This document shows positions 8,745-17,051 of a stretch of 64,000 nucleotides of DNA, one piece after another. Every line of letters starts with the position of its first letter. Within the stretch, counting starts at the first letter, position 1. Source of the stretch: CAWAPS01 sp963783945. GTDB lineage: Bacteria; Actinomycetota; Acidimicrobiia; Acidimicrobiales; Palsa-688. The position numbers and the translations under genes are program-made. The notes under the pieces are model-generated. The model was not told the DNA's origin and ran no database searches. It worked only from the letters and a program-made list of their open reading frames with translations. The stretch is from positions 1-64,000 of the forward strand of contig CAWAPS010000019.1 of NCBI GenBank assembly GCA_963783945.1, given 5' to 3'.

Positions 8745-9497
8745 ATGCTCTGGGTATTCGATCTCGACGGGGTGGTGTGGTTGGCGGGGCACGCCATCCC
8801 AGGATCGGCTGAAGCCATAGAGAAATTGCGAGCTCACGGGGACTCGGTGGTCTTCGTCACCAACAATTCCACGCCATCGGTGAGCGACTACGTGGGCCGG
8901 CTGGGGGCCGCGGGCGTGGAGATCCGGCCCGAGGAGCTGATCAGCTCGGGCCAGGCCGCCGCTTCGGTGCTGGCGCCGGGCTCGCGGGCCGCCTGCGTCG
9001 GCGGGCCAGGGGTACTCGAGGCCGTGGGGGGCCGGGACGTGGAGATCGTCCCGGCCCGGGACCGCCCCGACACCGTCGTGGTCGGGCGCAGTCTGACCCT
9101 CGATTTCGCCACCCTGGCCGACGCGGCGACGGCCATCCGCGACGGGGCCCGTTTCCTGGCCACCAACACCGACGCCACCTTTCCGACGCCCGACGGCCTC
9201 GAGCCGGGAGCCGGGGCCCTGGTCGCCTATCTCGAGGTCGGCTCGGGCCGCCACGCCGAGGTGGCCGGGAAGCCGGAGCAGCCCATGGCCGACCTGGTGG
9301 AGCAGCGTTTCGGGCATCCGGGGATGGTGGTCGGCGATCGCTACGAAACCGACGGGCTGTTCGCCAAGCGGATCGGGTCTCCTTTCGCCCTCGTCCTGAC
9401 CGGTGTCACCAAGTCGGGAGACGTGCCGGCGGTGATATCCGCGGCGGACGTGGCGCCCGATCTGGCGGCCGTTGTGGCCCGCCATCTGGGCGGCTGA
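8745..9497 (+). CDS. HAD-IIA (NagD-like) phosphatase
   Basis: This 250-residue HAD phosphatase has a type-IIA cap, like NagD or p-nitrophenyl phosphatases. Motif I is DLDGVVW at residues 6-12. Motif II is VTNNSTPS, as in the family. The conserved Lys lies in VAGKPEQPM, and motif IV is GDRYETDGLFAK. Likely substrates are small phosphates such as nucleotides or 2-phosphoglycolate (family knowledge; not decidable here). The ATG at 8745 places motif I at the usual distance. It is divergent from the DUF1015 gene and they share a very short promoter region. Confidence 0.85.
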   Translation: MLWVFDLDGVVWLAGHAIPGSAEAIEKLRAHGDSVVFVTNNSTPSVSDYVGRLGAAGVEIRPEELISSGQAAASVLAPGSRAACVGGPGVLEAVGGRDVEIVPARDRPDTVVVGRSLTLDFATLADAATAIRDGARFLATNTDATFPTPDGLEPGAGALVAYLEVGSGRHAEVAGKPEQPMADLVEQRFGHPGMVVGDRYETDGLFAKRIGSPFALVLTGVTKSGDVPAVISAADVAPDLAAVVARHLGG

Positions 9498-9539
9498 ACC
9501 CCAGAGTGCTTACTGGCGCAAGCGGAGTTGGACGTACGT

Positions 9540-9545
9540 TATGCT
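9540..9545 (+). promoter_or_regulatory. -10 element (TATGCT)
   Basis: TATGCT ends 5 nt before the ATG at 9551, and TTGGAC lies about 14 nt upstream. The spacing fits a transcript starting at or next to the start codon. Confidence 0.35.
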
Positions 9546-9550
9546 GGGTC

Positions 9551-10057
9551 ATGGCAAGCGATCCGAGATTCAAGAAGGTCCAGGAGGCCGGGGCCGATTT
9601 TCTCGAGACAGCCAGAGCACGGGCCGAGGAGTTCCTTCGTGAGCTGGCGAAGGCGGGCGACACCACCCAGGAACGAGCCCACGGGGCGGTGGACGACGTT
9701 GTCGAGGGGAGCCGGAAGGGTACGGAACAGCTGATCGGGTCGATCCGCCGGGAGATCAGCACTCAGCTCGGCATGCTGGGCCTGGCGACCAAGGCTGATC
9801 TGGCCGACCTGGAAGCCCGACTGACCGGGCGGGGGACCGGCGGGACGGCGACTGCCCCGGCCAGGAAGGCGCCGGCCAAGAAGGCCACGGCCAAGAAGGC
9901 CACGGCCAAGAAGGCCACGGCCAAGAAGACGGCTGGGGCGGCCAAGACCGGCCCGGCGAGGAACGCAGGCGGCCCGGGGGCCACGAGCGGGAGTACGCCG
10001 GCGACCCAGGCGCCGGCCAAGAAGGCGTCGGGTCGGGCGAAGAAGGCTGCGGGTTAG
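9551..10057 (+). CDS. Helical protein with Lys/Ala-rich histone-like tail
   Basis: The 168-residue protein has two parts. Residues 1-95 form an amphipathic helical, phasin-like region (VQEAGADFLETARARAEEFL, REISTQLGMLGLATKADLAD). Residues ~105-168 are a disordered tail with repeats of the type KKATAKKATA, resembling histone H1 or the PhaF/HupB tails. Such proteins bind DNA, and some link polyhydroxyalkanoate granules to the nucleoid. No PHA genes lie in the window, so the granule role is open. The ATG at 9551 was preferred to 9506 because it starts the helical domain and has a -10 just upstream. tlyA follows after 33 bp in the same frame, with the TAG between them. Confidence 0.7.
   Translation: MASDPRFKKVQEAGADFLETARARAEEFLRELAKAGDTTQERAHGAVDDVVEGSRKGTEQLIGSIRREISTQLGMLGLATKADLADLEARLTGRGTGGTATAPARKAPAKKATAKKATAKKATAKKTAGAAKTGPARNAGGPGATSGSTPATQAPAKKASGRAKKAAG
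9866..9935 (+). repeat. 15-bp tandem repeat coding KATAK
   Basis: GCCAAGAAGGCCACG is repeated in tandem, encoding the KATAK units of the basic tail. Confidence 0.8.
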
Positions 10058-10090
10058 CTCCTGGGTCCCAGACGCCGCCTGGACGTCGAG

Positions 10091-10930
10091 ATGGTGCGCC
10101 GCGGCCTCGTCGACAGCCGCACCACCGCTTCGGACGTGATCAGCGCCGGCCACGTGCTGGTCGGAGGGGCGGTGGCGGACAAGTCGTCGCGGCTGGTCGG
10201 CCCGGGCGAGCCGGTAGAAGTCATCGGGGCGGGCCGGCGTTTTGTCAGCCGGGGGGGCGACAAGCTGGAGGCGGCTCTCGTCGGATTCGGGGTGGATCCC
10301 ACCGGTTTGCGGGCCCTCGATGCCGGGGCGTCCACCGGGGGGTTCACGGACTGCCTGCTGCAACACGGGGCAGCATCGGTGGTGGCGGTCGACGTGGGGC
10401 GGGGCCAGATCCACGAGCGACTTCAGGCTGATTCCCGGGTGGTGGTGCGGGAACGCACCGACCTGCGGTCGTTCACCGTCGACGAGGCCGGCGGGGAGCG
10501 CTTCGACGTGGTGGTCGCCGACCTGTCGTTCATCTCGTTGCGCACCGTGGCCGAGCCTCTGCTGGCGCTGGCCCGGCCCGGGGCCGACGTGGTGGTCCTG
10601 GTGAAGCCCCAGTTCGAAGCGGGCCGCCGCGAGGCGTCGCGCGGACGGGGCGTGATCAGGGACCCCGAAGTCTGGCGCCAGACTCTTCTCGGCGCGATTG
10701 GTGCGCTCGAATCAGCCGGGTCGACCATGATGGGGATCATGGCTTCGCCGTTGCGGGGCGCCGACGGCAACGTCGAGTTCCTCGTCCATCTCCGCCGGCA
10801 CTCGACCGCGCTCCACCGGGCCGACACTTCGAGCTGTCAGTCGCCCGGTCCCGATCCCACGGCACCCGGCGCAGTAGGAGTCGCGGTTGAGCGGGCGGTG
10901 GCCGCCGTCATCGCGGAGGGTGGTGACTGA
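10091..10930 (+). CDS. tlyA: TlyA family 23S/16S rRNA (2'-O) methyltransferase
   Basis: TlyA 2'-O-methylates rRNA cytidines and in mycobacteria sets capreomycin sensitivity. An N-terminal S4 RNA-binding region (residues ~1-50) is followed by an FtsJ-like fold with the SAM site LDAGASTGGFT (76-86), VVVADLSFISL and LVKPQFE. The family start usually reads RRRLD-x-ELVRRGL. Here the in-frame codons for RRRLDVE lie upstream of the ATG, between it and an in-frame stop at 10055. The natural start may therefore be a CTG at 10061, because no ATG, GTG or TTG exists there. nadK follows after 3 bp, and the tlyA-nadK-recN order is common in actinobacteria. Confidence 0.9.
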   Translation: MVRRGLVDSRTTASDVISAGHVLVGGAVADKSSRLVGPGEPVEVIGAGRRFVSRGGDKLEAALVGFGVDPTGLRALDAGASTGGFTDCLLQHGAASVVAVDVGRGQIHERLQADSRVVVRERTDLRSFTVDEAGGERFDVVVADLSFISLRTVAEPLLALARPGADVVVLVKPQFEAGRREASRGRGVIRDPEVWRQTLLGAIGALESAGSTMMGIMASPLRGADGNVEFLVHLRRHSTALHRADTSSCQSPGPDPTAPGAVGVAVERAVAAVIAEGGD

Positions 10931-10933
10931 CGG

Positions 10934-11776
10934 GTGGCGACGATCGGCTTCGTGGTCCACAACCACAGGGAGGGGGCCCTGGCCCTGGCCGAGCTCACGT
11001 CGGCGTGGCTGGAGGAGAACGGCCACATCGCCAAACTGCTCGAGACCGGTGCCGGCAACCGCAACGGCGGGTTCCCCTACCCGCTCGACCTGGCCGTGAG
11101 CCTGGGGGGCGACGGGACGATGCTGCGGACGGTGGACCTGGTGAGCTCAGAGGCGATACCCGTGCTCGGGGTCAACTTCGGCCACCTCGGCTACCTGACC
11201 GCGGTCGAACCGGCGGGCCTGCGCGACGCTTTACGCCGGTTCCTGGGCGGTGACTACCAGGTGGAGCACCGGCTGACGCTCGACGTATCGGTGACCGACG
11301 CCGGCGGCGACGGCTTCCACACCGTCCTCCATCGCAGCGCCCTAAACGACGTGGTGCTCCAGCGAACCACCGTCGGCCACACCATGCGGACCGAGGTATC
11401 GGTGAACGGGGTGCCGTTCCTGACGTTCGCGTCGGACTCGTTGATACTCGCCACCCCCACGGGCTCGACCGCCTACAACCTGTCGGCCCGGGGGCCCATC
11501 GTTTCTCCCCGGGCCCAGGTGCAGATTCTCACCCCCGTCGCACCCCACATGCTGTTCGACCGGTCACTCGTCCTCGACGGGGAGGAAGTGGTTTCGATCG
11601 TCCAGATCGGAGGGCCTCCGGCCGATGTGGTGGTCGATGGCTGGTTGGTCGCCGCCCTGGAGCCGGGCCAGACCATCCACTGCCGGCGCGGCGACCGCGA
11701 CGCCAAGCTCGTCACCTTCGGCGAGCGCGATTTTCACCGGATCCTGAAAAGCAAGTTCAACCTGACCGACCGGTAG
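10934..11776 (+). CDS. nadK: NAD kinase
   Basis: The enzyme phosphorylates NAD to NADP using ATP or polyphosphate. The 280-residue protein has the GGDGT active-site motif at residues 58-62, followed by FGHLGYLT. LND (family NE/ND) and TPTGSTAYNLSA complete the substrate-binding region. The GTG start at 10934 lies 3 bp after tlyA, so translational coupling is likely. recN begins 10 bp downstream. Confidence 0.95.
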   Translation: MATIGFVVHNHREGALALAELTSAWLEENGHIAKLLETGAGNRNGGFPYPLDLAVSLGGDGTMLRTVDLVSSEAIPVLGVNFGHLGYLTAVEPAGLRDALRRFLGGDYQVEHRLTLDVSVTDAGGDGFHTVLHRSALNDVVLQRTTVGHTMRTEVSVNGVPFLTFASDSLILATPTGSTAYNLSARGPIVSPRAQVQILTPVAPHMLFDRSLVLDGEEVVSIVQIGGPPADVVVDGWLVAALEPGQTIHCRRGDRDAKLVTFGERDFHRILKSKFNLTDR

Positions 11777-11786
11777 GCGGCCCGGG

Positions 11787-13433
11787 ATGCTTTTGGAGTT
11801 GCGGGTCTGCCAGCTCGGGGTGATCGAGGACGTGAGCGTCGTGCTCGAACCCGGCATGTCCGCCTTGACCGGCGAGACCGGGGCGGGCAAGACCCTCGTG
11901 GTGGACGCCATCGAACTGCTCCTCGGCGGGCCGGCCGAGGCCATGCTCGTCCGGCCCGGAGCCGCCGAGGCGGTGGTGGAGGGGCGCTTCTCCCGGGAGC
12001 CGGCCGAGGAGGTGATCCTCACCAGGGTTGTTCCTGCCGCTGGGCGCAGCCGGGCCTACATCGACGGCCGCATGGTGGCAGCCGCCCAACTGGCCGAGCT
12101 CGGCCGGGACCTGCTCGACATTCACGGCCAGCATGCCCATCAGTCGCTGCTCTCCGTCACAGCCCAGCGGGCCACCCTCGACCGGTCCGCCGGGATCACC
12201 ACCGATGAGGTTGCTGCGGCCCGCCGGCGGCTGCGCCAGGTCAAGGACGCGCTGGACGCGCTCGGCGGCGACCCTCGGGCCCGGGCCCGGGAGCTCGACC
12301 TGCTGCGCTACCAGCTGAGCGAGCTCGAGACGGCGAGGCTGGAGGATCCCGAGGAGGACGAACGGCTCCGAGAGGAGGAGGATCTTCTGGCCGACGCATC
12401 AGGGCTGCGGGCGGCGGCCACCGGGACGTGGCAGGACCTGACCGGGGACGGCGGGTTGGTGGACCGCGTCGGCGACGTGGTGGCCGGCCTGGCCGGGCGG
12501 GCGCCCCTCAGTGACCTGCACGACCGGCTGCGGGCGCTCGAGCTGGAGCTCTCGGACGTGGCGGCGGCGGCCCGCACGATCGCCGAGGCGGTCGAGGACG
12601 ACCCGGGCCGGCTGGAGGAGGTCGGCGCCCGCCGTCAGGTCCTCAAGGACCTGCGCCGGAAGTTCGGCGACACCCTGGCCGACGTGATCACCTACCGGGA
12701 GGAGGTCAGGCACCAGGTCGCCGAGCTGGCCGCGCACGGCGAACGGGCGGCCGCGCTCGACGCCGAGCACCGGACGGTCGAGCAGGCCCTGGCCGACGCC
12801 GAGGAACGCCTGTGGTCGGCGCGCCGAGCCGCCGCGCCGATCCTGTCGGAGAAGGTGCAGGACCGGTTGCGGGAGCTGGCCATGCCCAAGGCCCGCTTCG
12901 AGGTCGAGGTGGGCGACGAGGCCGGTAGCGAAGACGTGGTCTGGAAACTGGGCGCCAACCCCGGCGAACCCGTCCTGCCCCTGACGAAGGTGGCCTCCGG
13001 CGGTGAGCTGGCGCGGACCATGCTCGCGGTGAGACTGGCCGCCGGCCCGGCCGGGACCGAGGCCGGGGCCGGTTCCGCCGGGGAGGGGTCCGAACCGTCC
13101 ACCCTGGTGTTCGACGAGGTGGACGCCGGCATAGGCGGAGAAGCCGCAGTCGCCGTGGGCCGGGCCCTGGCCGCCCTCGGCTCCCGCTACCAGGTTCTGG
13201 TGGTGACCCACCTTCCCCAGGTGGCGGCCTTCGCCGACCATCAGCTGGTGGTACACAAGCAGAGCGCCGGCGACCGCACCGTCGCCGAGGTCCGGGCCGC
13301 CCTCGGGCCCGACCGGGTGGTGGAGCTGTCCCGGATGCTTTCGGGCAGCCCGGGGAGCCAGACGGCGCGCCGCCATGCCGAGGAGCTGCTGGCCCAGGCC
13401 GGCCGCCGAAAGCCCAGGGGTGGGAAGCGCTGA
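11787..13433 (+). CDS. recN: DNA repair ATPase RecN
   Basis: RecN is an SMC-like ATPase that acts on broken DNA ends in recombinational repair. Walker A is GETGAGKT at residues 29-36. A central coiled coil (about residues 140-370) is rich in Glu, Arg and Leu. The ABC signature lies in ASGGELARTMLAVR, and Walker B in LVFDEVDAGIGG. The 548-residue length is normal. It is the last gene of the tlyA-nadK-recN run and is followed by 214 non-coding bases. Confidence 0.95.
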   Translation: MLLELRVCQLGVIEDVSVVLEPGMSALTGETGAGKTLVVDAIELLLGGPAEAMLVRPGAAEAVVEGRFSREPAEEVILTRVVPAAGRSRAYIDGRMVAAAQLAELGRDLLDIHGQHAHQSLLSVTAQRATLDRSAGITTDEVAAARRRLRQVKDALDALGGDPRARARELDLLRYQLSELETARLEDPEEDERLREEEDLLADASGLRAAATGTWQDLTGDGGLVDRVGDVVAGLAGRAPLSDLHDRLRALELELSDVAAAARTIAEAVEDDPGRLEEVGARRQVLKDLRRKFGDTLADVITYREEVRHQVAELAAHGERAAALDAEHRTVEQALADAEERLWSARRAAAPILSEKVQDRLRELAMPKARFEVEVGDEAGSEDVVWKLGANPGEPVLPLTKVASGGELARTMLAVRLAAGPAGTEAGAGSAGEGSEPSTLVFDEVDAGIGGEAAVAVGRALAALGSRYQVLVVTHLPQVAAFADHQLVVHKQSAGDRTVAEVRAALGPDRVVELSRMLSGSPGSQTARRHAEELLAQAGRRKPRGGKR

Positions 13434-13462
13434 GCGTGGACGATCGCGGTTGGTGATCGTTT

Positions 13463-13510
13463 CATAGCTTTGTGCGGTTGAGCCGCTGAGAGCGGGGCGG
13501 CTGAGGGCAG
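13463..13510 (+). repeat. Degenerate copy of the 40.75-kb palindromic element
   Basis: The sequence begins CATAGCTTTGTGCG and continues to AGCCGCTGAGAGCGGG. It matches the left arm and centre of the palindrome at 40751-40801 with few differences, but its right arm has diverged. It lies between recN and pyrG. Confidence 0.5.
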
Positions 13511-13647
13511 GCTGACAGGAGCGGCCAGGTGATCGCGGCGAGGCCGGCATGATCACCCAGGTGGGCCGACCCCCTGCGGTAGGGTGGGTTGGCCGACCGG
13601 TGGATCCACCGAGAGCCTGAATCCAAGACTCGAGTGGAGGGAGATAC

Positions 13648-15309
13648 TTGGCGAAGCACATCTTCGTCACCGGCGGGGTGTCCAGCTCATTGGGCAAGGG
13701 ATTGACGGCTTCGTCTCTCGGCCGGCTACTCAAGAGCCGGGGCCTGCGGGTGACCATGCAAAAGCTCGACCCGTACATAAACGTGGATCCGGGCACCATG
13801 AACCCTTTCGAACACGGTGAGGTCTTCGTCACCGAGGACGGAGGAGAGACCGACCTCGACCTCGGCCACTACGAGCGGTTCATCGACGAGAACCTTCATC
13901 GCGATTCCAACGCCACGACCGGCTCGATCTACCAGAGCGTCATCGCCAAGGAGCGCCGGGGGGACTTTCTCGGCAAGACCGTCCAGGTAATCCCCCACAT
14001 CACCGACGAGATCAAGGATCGGATCAAGCGGCTGGCGACCGAGCCGGTGGACGTGGTCATCACCGAGATCGGGGGCACCGTCGGCGACATCGAGATCCTT
14101 CCGTTCCTCGAGGCCATCCGCCAGTTCCGCAAGGACGTCGGCCGGGACAACGTGTGCTACGTGCACGTCACCCTGGTCCCCTACCTGGGACCGTCCGGGG
14201 AGCAGAAGACCAAGCCCACCCAGCACTCGGTCACCGAGCTGCGCAGCCGCGGCATCCAGCCGGACGTGATCATCTGCCGCAGCGACCGGAGCATCTCCTC
14301 CGCCCTCAAGCGCAAGATTTCCCTCCTATGCGACGTGCCCGTCGAGGCGGTCATCTCCTGCATGGACGCCCCGAACCTCTACGAGATCCCCCTCGCCCTT
14401 CACGACGAAGGCCTGGACGACTACGTGTGCCGGCTCCTCGGGTTGAGCACCAGTGCGGACTCCGAGCACCAGCTCGACCTCTCCGCCTGGGAGGCCCTGG
14501 TGGCCCGGGTGGACGCCGCCACCCGCCCCGTCCGCATCGGCCTGATAGGCAAGTACGTCAACCTGCCCGACGCCTACCTGTCGGTCGTCGAGGCCCTGCG
14601 CCACGGCGGATACGCCCGGGGGGCGCGGATCGACCTGGAATGGATCCAGGCCGAGGAGGTGGAAGGACTGCTGGCGGCGGGCCGGCTCAAGGACCTGGAC
14701 GGGATCGTCATCCCCGGTGGCTTCGGCGAGCGGGGGGTGGAGGGCAAGGTGGCGGCGGCCACCTATGCCCGCGACAACAACATTCCCTGCCTCGGCCTGT
14801 GCCTGGGGCTGCAGGTCATGGTCATCGAGTTCGCCCGTAACGTGGCCGGCCTGGCGGGGGCCAACTCACGGGAGTTCGACGCCTCCTCCCCCCACCCGGT
14901 CATCGACCTGATGGACGAGCAGCGCGAAGTGGTGGAGATGGGCGGGACCATGCGGCTCGGGGTGTACCCGGCCCGCCTCACCCCGGGCTCCATGGTGTCC
15001 GAGCTGTACCGCACCGAGCTGGTGTACGAGCGCCACCGCCACCGTTTCGAGGTCAACCCCCGCTATCGGGCCCGGCTGGAAAGCGCCGGCCTGGCCTGCA
15101 CCGGCAACTCCCTGGACGACCGGTTGGTGGAGTTCATAGAGCTACCGAGCCACCCCTTCTGGGTGGGCACCCAGGCCCACCCAGAGTTCAAGAGCCGACC
15201 CGACAACGCCCATCCGCTGTTCTCCGGCCTGGTGGCCGCCGCCCTGCACCGAGCAGAGGGTCGGGCCCCCCGTCTCATCGACGTCGAGAACCTTGTCGGC
15301 GTTCCGTAA
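13648..15309 (+). CDS. pyrG: CTP synthase
   Basis: PyrG makes CTP from UTP with ATP and glutamine-derived ammonia. The N-terminal synthetase domain starts KHIFVTGGVSSSLGKG and contains YINVDPGTMNPF and GGTVGDIE. The C-terminal class I glutamine amidotransferase has the nucleophile Cys in CLGLCLGLQ and the His/Glu pair in GTQAHPEF. The start is TTG at 13648 with GTGGAGGGAGA as ribosome-binding site, and it directly precedes the conserved N-terminus. The 3' end overlaps the Nudix gene by 17 bp. Confidence 0.97.
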   Translation: MAKHIFVTGGVSSSLGKGLTASSLGRLLKSRGLRVTMQKLDPYINVDPGTMNPFEHGEVFVTEDGGETDLDLGHYERFIDENLHRDSNATTGSIYQSVIAKERRGDFLGKTVQVIPHITDEIKDRIKRLATEPVDVVITEIGGTVGDIEILPFLEAIRQFRKDVGRDNVCYVHVTLVPYLGPSGEQKTKPTQHSVTELRSRGIQPDVIICRSDRSISSALKRKISLLCDVPVEAVISCMDAPNLYEIPLALHDEGLDDYVCRLLGLSTSADSEHQLDLSAWEALVARVDAATRPVRIGLIGKYVNLPDAYLSVVEALRHGGYARGARIDLEWIQAEEVEGLLAAGRLKDLDGIVIPGGFGERGVEGKVAAATYARDNNIPCLGLCLGLQVMVIEFARNVAGLAGANSREFDASSPHPVIDLMDEQREVVEMGGTMRLGVYPARLTPGSMVSELYRTELVYERHRHRFEVNPRYRARLESAGLACTGNSLDDRLVEFIELPSHPFWVGTQAHPEFKSRPDNAHPLFSGLVAAALHRAEGRAPRLIDVENLVGVP

Positions 15310-15868
15310 GCTGGCGCAGACGGAGGTCTTCCACGGCTCCCTGGTCACCGTGGCCAGGGCCGAGTTCGAGGGGCCGGATGGGGCCCGGTTCGAACGGGAG
15401 GTGATCCATCACCCCGGGGCGGTCGTGGTGGTGCCGTTGACGGCGGAGCGTCGGGTGATCATGGTTCGGCAGTTCCGCAGCGCCATCGCGGACGACCTGC
15501 TCGAGATCCCCGCCGGCAAGCGGGACGTCGACGGCGAGGCGACCGAGATGACCGCTCGCCGCGAGCTGGCCGAGGAAGTCGGGCGCCGGGCCGGTCGCCT
15601 GGACCTCCTTGCTCGCTTCTACAACTCTCCCGGGTTCACCGACGAGCTGACCTGGTTGTACCTGGCCCGAGACCTGGAGGTGGTCCCATCCGACCGCCAG
15701 GGGGCCGAGGAGCAGCACATGACGGTCGAGGAGGTCGATCTCGACGCTGTCCCGGCCATGATCTCGGCCGGGCAGATCATGGACGCCAAGTCGATCGTGG
15801 GGCTCTGCCTGACCATGCAGGCCGTCGGGGCATCGGGGTCAGCCGCCCGCCCGGGCGGCGCATCTTAA
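15293..15868 (+). CDS. Nudix hydrolase, ADP-ribose pyrophosphatase type
   Basis: This 191-residue enzyme probably cleaves ADP-ribose or a related nucleoside diphosphate sugar. The Nudix box reads as G at AGKRDVDGE, then RRELAEEVG. The first spacer is one residue longer than the textbook box. VRQFRSAI and EIPAGKRD are typical of the ADP-ribose subfamily. The start is a TTG at 15293 inside pyrG, which suggests coupling to pyrG translation. No better start is present before the fold. Confidence 0.87.
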   Translation: MSAFRKLAQTEVFHGSLVTVARAEFEGPDGARFEREVIHHPGAVVVVPLTAERRVIMVRQFRSAIADDLLEIPAGKRDVDGEATEMTARRELAEEVGRRAGRLDLLARFYNSPGFTDELTWLYLARDLEVVPSDRQGAEEQHMTVEEVDLDAVPAMISAGQIMDAKSIVGLCLTMQAVGASGSAARPGGAS

Positions 15869-15883
15869 AGTTCATCTTCCGGT

Positions 15884-15889
15884 TACACT
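15884..15889 (+). promoter_or_regulatory. -10 element (TACACT)
   Basis: TACACT lies exactly 7 nt before the ATG at 15897. There is no Shine-Dalgarno, so the mRNA is inferred to be leaderless. Confidence 0.5.
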
Positions 15890-15896
15890 CGGTCCA

Positions 15897-16241
15897 ATGG
15901 CAGCCGACGCGACGATGCAGGGCCTGCGCGCCACCCTCGAAGATGAGCGCGCTTCGTTGCTAGCCCAGCTGGCCGAGCTCGGCTACGGGGCAAAACTCGA
16001 CTACGACCCGAATTTCGCCGACTCCAGCCAGGTGACCGCCGAGCGGGGCGAAAACGAGGCTCTGGTCAACAAGCTGGTAGAAGGCCTCCGAGAGGTCGAG
16101 CACGCCCTGGAGAAGTTCGGTACAGATCGCTACGGGGTCTGCGAGAGCTGTGGCCGCCCCATCGCCCCGGCCCGGCTCGAGGCCCGCCCCGAGGCCCGTT
16201 TCTGCATAGATTGTGCCGCCGCCGTCGGCGGCCGGCGCTGA
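15897..16241 (+). CDS. DksA/TraR family C4 zinc-finger protein
   Basis: The 114-residue protein has an N-terminal coiled coil (residues ~5-70, including LVNKLVEGLREVEHALEKF). A C-terminal C4 zinc finger follows: CESCGRPI and, after about 16 residues, FCIDCAA. DksA-type proteins insert into the RNA polymerase secondary channel. Short actinobacterial members often lack the DxxDxA tip. Here the region reads PNFADSSQVTAERGE, so full DksA activity is uncertain. The ATG and its -10 support the start. Confidence 0.85.
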   Translation: MAADATMQGLRATLEDERASLLAQLAELGYGAKLDYDPNFADSSQVTAERGENEALVNKLVEGLREVEHALEKFGTDRYGVCESCGRPIAPARLEARPEARFCIDCAAAVGGRR

Positions 16242-16266
16242 CAGACAGCAGAGTCGCAGGCAGGTC

Positions 16267-17046
16267 GTGAACCGGCCCGGCGCCGGCAGGGGCTATCCCC
16301 CCACCCGGCGTTACCTGCAGCCCAACACACTGATCGCGATCGCTCTGATCGCGGTGGCGCTCTATTCCATCCGCCACACTCTGAGCTCGACGGACCTGCT
16401 GGTGTTCGCCGTGGTGGTGCCCTCAATCATCCTGCACGAGCTGGCTCACGGGGTGACCGCCTACGCGTTCGGCGATGACACCGCCCGCAGGGCGGGCCGG
16501 CTCACCCTCAACCCCATAAAACACGTGGACCCGGTCGGGACCATTCTGTTGCCGGCGCTTTTGACCCTGGTCGGCTACGGGGTGTTCGGATACGCCAAGC
16601 CGGTGCCCATCAACCCGTCGCGGATGCGCCACCCCCGAAACGATGCCCTGTTCGTGAGCCTGGCCGGCCCGGCCACCAATCTGGCCCTGGCTGCGCTGTC
16701 GGTGGTGATCCTGCGCTACCTTCGCCCGCCATCGACGGCGGTGCTCCTCCGGGCCGCGGTGGACGGCTACGGCCTCGGAATCCTCGACCTGACCGACCGG
16801 GTGCTGTTTGTGCTCGGGTTCGTGAACGTCACCCTGGCCGTGTTCAATGCGCTGCCGGTGCCCCCCTTGGATGGCTCCGCTCTGGTTGCCCGGCTGCTGC
16901 CCCGTTCGGCCATGCCGGCGTGGTACACCTACACCCGCTACGCCATGCCCGCGCTCCTGGTGCTGGTCCTGCTGGACCCGGGCGCCTTCCTGTCGCACAT
17001 CTTCGATCCGGCCCAGCGGGCGTTCGCCAACCTGGTTACCGGGTAG
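16267..17046 (+). CDS. Site-2 protease family (M50) membrane metalloprotease
   Basis: This is an intramembrane zinc metalloprotease homologue. The zinc site is HELAH in SIILHELAHGVTAYAFGDD (residues ~56-75). The third ligand lies in the NxxPxxPLDG-type motif, seen as FNALPVPPLDGS. NPIKHVDPVGT is also typical. Five to six hydrophobic segments are visible. The 259-residue form lacks a PDZ domain and belongs to the short group whose substrates are mostly unknown. GTG at 16267 was chosen over an open frame from 16213, because the latter overlaps the zinc-finger gene and adds only polar residues. It converges on trpS. Confidence 0.85.
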   Translation: MNRPGAGRGYPPTRRYLQPNTLIAIALIAVALYSIRHTLSSTDLLVFAVVVPSIILHELAHGVTAYAFGDDTARRAGRLTLNPIKHVDPVGTILLPALLTLVGYGVFGYAKPVPINPSRMRHPRNDALFVSLAGPATNLALAALSVVILRYLRPPSTAVLLRAAVDGYGLGILDLTDRVLFVLGFVNVTLAVFNALPVPPLDGSALVARLLPRSAMPAWYTYTRYAMPALLVLVLLDPGAFLSHIFDPAQRAFANLVTG

Positions 17047-17051
17047 CGGCA

